From contig NW_027478783.1 of the NCBI RefSeq assembly GCF_051014685.1, positions 186,001 through 250,000 on the forward strand: DNA of 64,000 nt. Reading direction: 5' to 3'. Below the pieces are notes generated by a model. It was given only the letters and a program-made list of their open reading frames with translations, was not told the DNA's origin and ran no database searches. Below are positions 57,290-64,000 of this stretch, piece after piece. Position 1 is the stretch's first letter, and each line of letters opens with the position of its first letter. Source of the stretch: Ptiloglossa arizonensis. Lineage: Eukaryota; Arthropoda; Insecta; Hymenoptera; Colletidae. The position numbers and the translations under genes are program-made.

Positions 57290-58962
57290 CGTATAACGTA
57301 TAACGTATAACGTATAACGTATAACGTATAACGTATAACGTATAACGTATAACGTATAACGTATAACGTGTAACGAAGAACGTATAAGGATTAACGTAAA
57401 ACGTATGTCTTATTACATATAACGTATAACGCATAACGTACAACGTATAACGTATAACGTATTACATATTACGTATAACGTATAACGTGTATCGTATAAC
57501 CTATGACGTATGACGTATAACGTATAACGTATAACGTATAACGTATAACGTATAACGTATAACGTATAACGTATAACGTATAACGTATAACGTATATCGT
57601 ATAACGTATAACGTATAACGTATAACGTATAACGTATAACGTATAACGTATAACGTATAACGTATAACGTATAACGTGTAACGAAGAACGTATAAGGATT
57701 AACGTAAATCGTATGACGTATTACATATAACGTATAACGCATAACGTACAACGTATAACGTATAACGTACAACGTATAAAGTATAACGTATAACGTACAA
57801 CGTAAATCGTATGACGTATTACATATAACGTATAACGCATAACGTACAACGTATAACGTATAACGTACAACGTATAAAGTATAACGTATAACGTACAACG
57901 TATAAAGCATAACGTATAACGTACAACGTATAACGCGTAACGTATAACGTATAACGTATAACGTATAACGTATAACGTATAACGTATAACGTATAACGTA
58001 TAACGTATAACGTATAACGTATAACGTATAACTTATAACGTATAACGTATAACGTATAACGTATAACGTATAACGTATAACGTATAACGTACTACGTATA
58101 ACTTATAACGTATAACGTATAACGTATAACGTATAACGTATAACGCATAACGTATTACGTATAACGAATAACGTAAAACGTATAACGCATAACGTATAGC
58201 ATATAACGTATAACGTATAACGTATAACGTATAACGTATAGCGTATAACGTATAACGTACAACGTATAAAGCATAACGTATAACGTACAACGTATAACGC
58301 GTAACGTATAACGTATAACGTATAACGTATAACGTATAACGTATAACGTATAACGTATAACGTATAACGTATAACGTATAACGTATAACTTATAACGTAT
58401 AACGTATAACGTATAACGTATAACGTATAACGTGTAACGTATAACGTATTACGTGTAACTTATAACGTATAACGTATAACGTATAACGTATAACGTATAA
58501 CGCATAACGTATTACGTATAACGTATAACGTATAACGTATAACGTATAACGTATAACGTATAACGTATAAAGTATAACGCATGACGTATAACGTATAACG
58601 TATAACGTATAACGTATAACGTATAACGTATAACTTATAACGTATAACGTATAACGTATAACGTATATCGTATAACGTATAACGTATAACGTATAACGCA
58701 TAACGTATAACGTGTAACGCGTAACGAAGAACGTATAACGAATAACTTAAAAGGTATAACGTATAACGTATAACGTACAACGTATAACGTATAACGTACG
58801 ACGTATAACGTATAACGTACAACGTATAACGTATAACGTATAACGTATAACACGTAACGAAGAACGTATAACGAATAACGTAAAACGTATAACGTATTAC
58901 ATATTACGTATAACGTTTAACGTGTATCGGATAAGCTATGACGTATAACGTATAACGTATGA
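57290..58962 (+). repeat. 1,673-bp tandem HOR, first copy
   Basis: The markers are GTCTTATTACAT (57407), a CCTATGACGTATGACG module, the doubled GTAAATCG (57706), CTACGTATAACTT, ATAGCATATAACG, GTGTAACTTATAACG, AAAGTATAACGCATGACG, the AATAACTTAAAAGG cassette (58749), CACGTAACGAAG and CGGATAAGCTATGACG (about 58928). Every one recurs at exactly +1,673 bp (239 units). Long stretches read identically. Confidence 0.9.
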
Positions 58963-60635
58963 CGTATAACGTATAACGTATAACGTATAACGTATAACGT
59001 ATAACGTATAACGTATAACGTATAACGTATAACGTATAACGTGTAACGAAGAACGTATAAGGATTAACGTAAAACGTATGTCTTATTACATATAACGTAT
59101 AACGCATAACGTACAACGTATAACGTATAACGTATTACATATTACGTATAACGTATAACGTGTATCGTATAACCTATGACGTATGACGTATAACGTATAA
59201 CGTATAACGTATAACGTATAACGTATAACGTATAACGTATAACGTATAACGTATAACGTATAACGTATATCGTATAACGTATAACGTATAACGTATAACG
59301 TATAACGTATAACGTATAACGTATAACGTATAACGTATAACGTATAACGTGTAACGAAGAACGTATAAGGATTAACGTAAATCGTATGACGTATTACATA
59401 TAACGTATAACGCATAACGTACAACGTATAACGTATAACGTACAACGTATAAAGTATAACGTATAACGTACAACGTAAATCGTATGACGTATTACATATA
59501 ACGTATAACGCATAACGTACAACGTATAACGTATAACGTACAACGTATAAAGTATAACGTATAACGTACAACGTATAAAGCATAACGTATAACGTACAAC
59601 GTATAACGCGTAACGTATAACGTATAACGTATAACGTATAACGTATAACGTATAACGTATAACGTATAACGTATAACGTATAACGTATAACGTATAACGT
59701 ATAACTTATAACGTATAACGTATAACGTATAACGTATAACGTATAACGTATAACGTATAACGTACTACGTATAACTTATAACGTATAACGTATAACGTAT
59801 AACGTATAACGTATAACGCATAACGTATTACGTATAACGAATAACGTAAAACGTATAACGCATAACGTATAGCATATAACGTATAACGTATAACGTATAA
59901 CGTATAACGTATAGCGTATAACGTATAACGTACAACGTATAAAGCATAACGTATAACGTACAACGTATAACGCGTAACGTATAACGTATAACGTATAACG
60001 TATAACGTATAACGTATAACGTATAACGTATAACGTATAACGTATAACGTATAACGTATAACTTATAACGTATAACGTATAACGTATAACGTATAACGTA
60101 TAACGTGTAACGTATAACGTATTACGTGTAACTTATAACGTATAACGTATAACGTATAACGTATAACGTATAACGCATAACGTATTACGTATAACGTATA
60201 ACGTATAACGTATAACGTATAACGTATAACGTATAACGTATAAAGTATAACGCATGACGTATAACGTATAACGTATAACGTATAACGTATAACGTATAAC
60301 GTATAACTTATAACGTATAACGTATAACGTATAACGTATATCGTATAACGTATAACGTATAACGTATAACGCATAACGTATAACGTGTAACGCGTAACGA
60401 AGAACGTATAACGAATAACTTAAAAGGTATAACGTATAACGTATAACGTACAACGTATAACGTATAACGTACGACGTATAACGTATAACGTACAACGTAT
60501 AACGTATAACGTATAACGTATAACACGTAACGAAGAACGTATAACGAATAACGTAAAACGTATAACGTATTACATATTACGTATAACGTTTAACGTGTAT
60601 CGGATAAGCTATGACGTATAACGTATAACGTATGA
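58963..60635 (+). repeat. 1,673-bp tandem HOR, second copy
   Basis: It repeats 57290-58962 marker for marker: GTCTTATTACAT at 59080, AAATCG at 59379, AAAAGG at 60422, CGGATAAGCTATGACG near 60602. I found no difference between the two copies by eye. A third copy does not follow: after CGGATAAGC and canonical units, AAAACG at about 60709 replaces the expected GAAGAACG cassette. Confidence 0.9.
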
Positions 60636-61730
60636 CGTATAACGTATAACGTATAACGTATAACGTATAACGTATAACGTATAACGTATAACGTATAACG
60701 TATAACGTAAAACGTATAACGTATAACGTATAACGTATAACGTATAACGTATAACGTATAACGTATAACGTATAACGTATAACGTATAACGTATAACGTA
60801 TAACGTATAACGTATAACTTATAATGTATAACGTATAACGTATAACGTATATCGTATAACGTATAACGTATAACGTATAACGTATAACGTATAACGTATA
60901 ACGCGTAACGAAGAACGTATAACGAATAACTTAAAAGGTATAACGTATAACGTATAACGTACAACGTATAACGTATAACGTACGACGTATAACGTATAAC
61001 GTACAACGTATAACTTATAACGTATAACGTATACCGTATAGCGTATAACGTATAACGAATAACTTGAAAGGTATAACGTATAACGTATAACGTATAACGT
61101 ATAACGTATAACGTATAACGTATAACGTATAACGTATAACGTATAACGTATAACGTATAACGTATAACGTATAACGCATAACGAATAACTTAAAAGGTAT
61201 AACGTATAACGTATAACGTACAACGTATAACGTATAACGTACGACGTATAACGTATAACGTACAACGTATAACTTATAACGTATAACGTATAACGTATAA
61301 CGTATAACGTATAACGCGTAACGAAGAACGTATAACGAATAACTTAAAAGGTATAACGTATAACGTATAACGTACAACGTATAACGTATAACGTACGACG
61401 TATAACGTATAACGTATAACGTATAACGTATAACGTATAACGTATAACGTATAACGTATAACTTATAACGTATAACGTATAACGTATAACGTATATCGTA
61501 TAACGTATAACGTATAACGTATAACGCATAACGTATAACGTGTAACGCGTAACGAAGAACGTATAACGAATAACTTAAAAGGTATAACGTATAACGTATA
61601 ACGTACAACGTATAACGTATAACGTACGACGTATAACGTATAACGTACAACGTATAACGTATAAAATATAACGTACAACGTGTAAAGCATAACGTATAAC
61701 GTACAACGTATAGCGCATAACGTATAACGT
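60636..61730 (+). repeat. Dense cluster of AATAACTTAAAAGG cassettes
   Basis: AAAAGG occurs at 60933, 61192, 61346 and 61577, plus a changed form CTTGAAAGG at 61066. Intervals are 133, 126, 154 and 231 bp. It is the tightest packing of this cassette in the window. Elements at 60.8-61.27 kb recur at 63.38-63.89 kb (CTTGAAAGG at 61066 and 63628, an offset of 2,562 bp). The cluster ends with AAAATATAACGTACAACGTGTAAAGC and ATAGCGCATAACG. Confidence 0.85.
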
Positions 61731-62069
61731 ATAACGCATAACGTATTACTTATAACGTATAACGTATAACGTATAACGTATAACGTATAACGTGTAACGT
61801 ATAACGTATAACGTATAACGTATAATGTATAACGTATAACGTATAACGTATTACGTATAACTTATAACGTATAACGTATAACGTATAACGTATATCGTAT
61901 AATGTATGTCGTATAACGTATAAAGTATAACGTATAACGTATAACGTATAACGTATAACACGTAACGAAGAACGTATAACGAATAACGTAAAACGTATAA
62001 CGTATTACATATTACGTATAACGTTTAACGTGTATCGGATAAGCTATGACGTATAACGTATAACGTATG
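61731..62069 (+). repeat. Variant-rich satellite between the cluster and a pure tract
   Basis: It contains ATTACTTATAACG, GTGTAACG, AATGTATA, ATTACGTATAACTT, AATGTATGTCG and a CACGTAACGAAG...TATTACATATTACG cassette with TTTAACGTGTATCGG and ATAAGCTATGACG. The last group is a third occurrence of the CGGATAAGC marker seen at 58928 and 60602. Confidence 0.8.
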
Positions 62070-62450
62070 ACGTATAACGTATAACGTATAACGTATAACG
62101 TATAACGTATAACGTATAACGTATAACGTATAACGTATAACGTATAACGTATAACGTATAACGTATAACGTATAACGTATAACGTATAACGTATAACGTA
62201 TAACGTATAACGTATAACGTATAACGTATAACGTATAACGTATAACGTATAACGTATAACGTATAACGTATAACGTATAACGTATAACGTATAACGTATA
62301 ACGTATAACGTATAACGTATAACGTATAACGTATAACGTATAACGTATAACGTATAACGTATAACGTATAACGTATAACGTATAACGTATAACGTATAAC
62401 GTATAACGTATAACGTATAACGTATAACGTATAACGTATAACGTATAACG
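62070..62450 (+). repeat. Second longest pure canonical tract, 381 bp (about 54 units)
   Basis: There is no departure from the ATAACGT period between ATGACG on the left and CGAATAACG on the right. The corresponding place after the other two CGGATAAGC groups (58.94 and 60.62 kb) has only about 85-90 bp of canonical units, so this tract is a local expansion. Confidence 0.9.
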
Positions 62451-64000
62451 AATAACGTATAACGTATAACGTATAACGTATAACGTATAACGTATTACGT
62501 ATAACGTATTACATATTACGTATAACGTATAACGTGTATCGTATAACCTATGACGTATGACGTATAACGTATAACGCACAACGTATAACGTATAACGTAT
62601 AACGTACAACGTATAACGTATAACGTATAACGTATAACGTATAGCGTATAACGTATAACGTACAACGTATAACGTATAACGTATAACGCATGACGTATAA
62701 CGCATAACGTATAACGTATAACGTATAACGTATAACGTATAACGTATAACGTATAACGTATGACGTATAACGTATAACGTATAACGTATAACGTGTAACG
62801 ACGAACGTATTAGGATTAACGTAAAACGTATGTCGTATTACATATAACGTATAACGCATAACGTACAACGTATAACGTATATCGTATAACGTATAACGTA
62901 TAACGTATAACGTATAACGTACAACGTATAAAGCATAACGTATAACGTACAACGTATTACGCGTAACGTATAACGTATAACGTATAACGTATAACGTACA
63001 ACGTATAACGTATAACGTATAACGTATAACGTATAACGTATAACTTATAACGTATAACGTATAACGTATAACTTATAACGTATAACGTATAACGTATAAC
63101 GTGTAACGTATAACGAATAACGTATAACGTATAACCCATAACGTATTACTTAAAACGTATAACGTATAACGTATAACGTATAACGTATAACGTATAACGT
63201 ATAACGTATAACGTATAACGTTTAACGTATAAAGTATAACGAATAACGTGTAACGTATAACGTATAACGTATAACGTATAACGTATAACGTATAACGTAT
63301 AACGTATAACGAATAACGTATAACGTATAACGTATAACGTATATCGTATAACGTATAACGTATAACGTATAACGTATAACTTATAATGTATAACGTATAA
63401 CGTATAACGTATATCGTATAACGTATAACGTATAACGTATAACGTATAACGTATAACGTATAACGCGTAACGAAGAACGTATAACGAATAACTTAAAAGG
63501 TATAACGTATAACGTATAACGTACAACGTATAACGTATAACGTACGACGTATAACGTATAACGTACAACGTATAACTTATAACGTATAACGTATACCGTA
63601 TAGCGTATAACGTATAACGAATAACTTGAAAGGTATAACGTATAACGTATAACGTATAACGTATAACGTATAACGTATAACGTATAACGTATAACGTATA
63701 ACGTATAACGTATAACGTATAACGTATAACGTATAACGTATAACGTATAACGTATAACGTATAACGTATAACGTATAACGTATAACGTATAACGTATAAC
63801 GCATAACGAATAACTTAAAAGGTATAACGTATAACGTATAACGTACAACGTATAACGTATAACGTACGACGTATAACGTATAACGTACAACGTATAACTT
63901 ATAACGTATAACGTATAACGTATAACGTATAACGTATAACGTATAACGTATAACGTATAACTTATAACGTATAACGTATAACGTATAACGTATAACGTAT
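62451..64000 (+). repeat. Block 6 end, mixed cassettes running off the window
   Basis: It holds a block 1 like module (ATTACATATTACG, GTGTATCG...CCTATGACGTATGACG, CGCACAACG) near 62500-62582, a decayed AAGGATT cassette (GTAACGACGAACG, TTAGGATT, ATGTCGTATTACAT at 62795-62840), CCCATAACGTATTACTTAAAACG near 63134, and two AATAACTTAAAAGG cassettes (about 63495 and 63820) around CTTGAAAGG. The satellite continues to the last base in the same register, so the array extends beyond the window. Confidence 0.85.

Larger units (their letters stand above)
1..64000 (+). repeat. Heptanucleotide satellite array, unit ATAACGT, fills the whole window
   Basis: Every part of the window reads as consecutive 7-bp units of ATAACGT or variants with one or two changes. 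Nearly every single-base substitution of the unit occurs (for example GTAACGT, ACAACGT, ATGACGT, ATATCGT, ATAAGGT, ATAACCT, ATAACTT, ATAACGC), but most recur at equivalent places in larger repeats, so they are inherited rather than independent. No unit appears in inverted orientation. There is no unique-sequence island, poly-A tract, terminal inverted repeat or codon-like composition. The array runs off both ends, so its true length is unknown. Satellite DNA of an AT-rich eukaryotic heterochromatin block is the simplest reading; the organism cannot be named from this sequence. Confidence 0.98.

Noticed and set aside
34921..59400. CRISPR-like array, with regular cassettes separated by spacers
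   Set aside because: The spacers are canonical satellite units, not unique sequences. Spacing varies from about 0.2 to 2 kb, and the cassettes are themselves variant heptamers in register. No cas-like gene is present.
1..64000. Telomeric repeat array
   Set aside because: The unit has no G-run on either strand and is unlike the telomere families I know (TTAGGG, TTTAGGG, TTAGG and relatives). The abundance of variants and HOR structure also argues against telomerase-made DNA.
1..64000. Promoters (TATA boxes) and terminators
   Set aside because: TATA occurs in almost every unit, so it carries no information here. No site stands out from the repeat background and there is no gene to regulate.
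1..64000. tRNA, rRNA or other structured RNA genes
   Set aside because: No stretch departs from the 7-bp period long enough to hold one, and no conserved RNA motif (A/B box, GTTC loop) is visible.
1..64000. Assembly filler or synthetic sequence
   Set aside because: It was considered because of the extreme regularity. The nested HORs, block-specific variants and private mutations in copies look like natural satellite evolution. Local assembly error remains possible and is listed for specific intervals.

Overview
The whole 64 kb window is one satellite DNA array. It is a head-to-tail tandem repeat of a 7-bp unit, written here as ATAACGT on the + strand (about 9,140 units, always in the same orientation). 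I see no protein gene, RNA gene, transposon, CRISPR array or unique-sequence island. The canonical unit is about 29% GC and carries one CpG per 7 bp. Long arrays of this kind are typical of eukaryotic heterochromatin (pericentromere, sex chromosome or B chromosome). The sequence does not let me name the species or the chromosome position.

The array is not uniform. Single-base variant heptamers, short cassettes of consecutive variants, and register slips mark blocks with different higher-order repeats (HORs). Layout: (1) 1-5.0 kb, a 1,960-bp HOR in about 2.5 copies. (2) 5.0-6.3 kb, a transition holding two 8-bp units and a 567-bp-offset duplication. (3) 6.3-17.6 kb, a family marked by ATAAGGT and AATCTATA variants, with repeats of about 2.4-2.9 kb. 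(4) 17.6-28.2 kb, a tripartite HOR of 3.74-3.95 kb in about 2.7 copies, marked by TTAGATCG. (5) 28.2-34.9 kb, a mosaic of cassettes from other blocks, including a 910-bp-offset duplication that carries the most diverged stretch of the window. (6) 34.9-64 kb, a family marked by AAGGATT, with nested duplications offset by 434, 924, 1,673 and 1,932-1,939 bp.

Heptamer register was followed by position modulo 7. It is broken about 18 times, all between 5.0 and 28.0 kb. At every checkpoint from 28.0 to 64.0 kb it is unbroken, so offsets between duplicated markers there are exact multiples of 7. The many long minus-strand reading frames are a by-product: the unit has no stop codon in any minus frame and reads as repeated YTLYVIR, while every + frame meets TAA within 21 bp. 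The points most worth a second look are the conserved variant cassettes, the layered HOR history, the extreme CpG density in an AT-rich satellite, and the patchy distribution of register slips.
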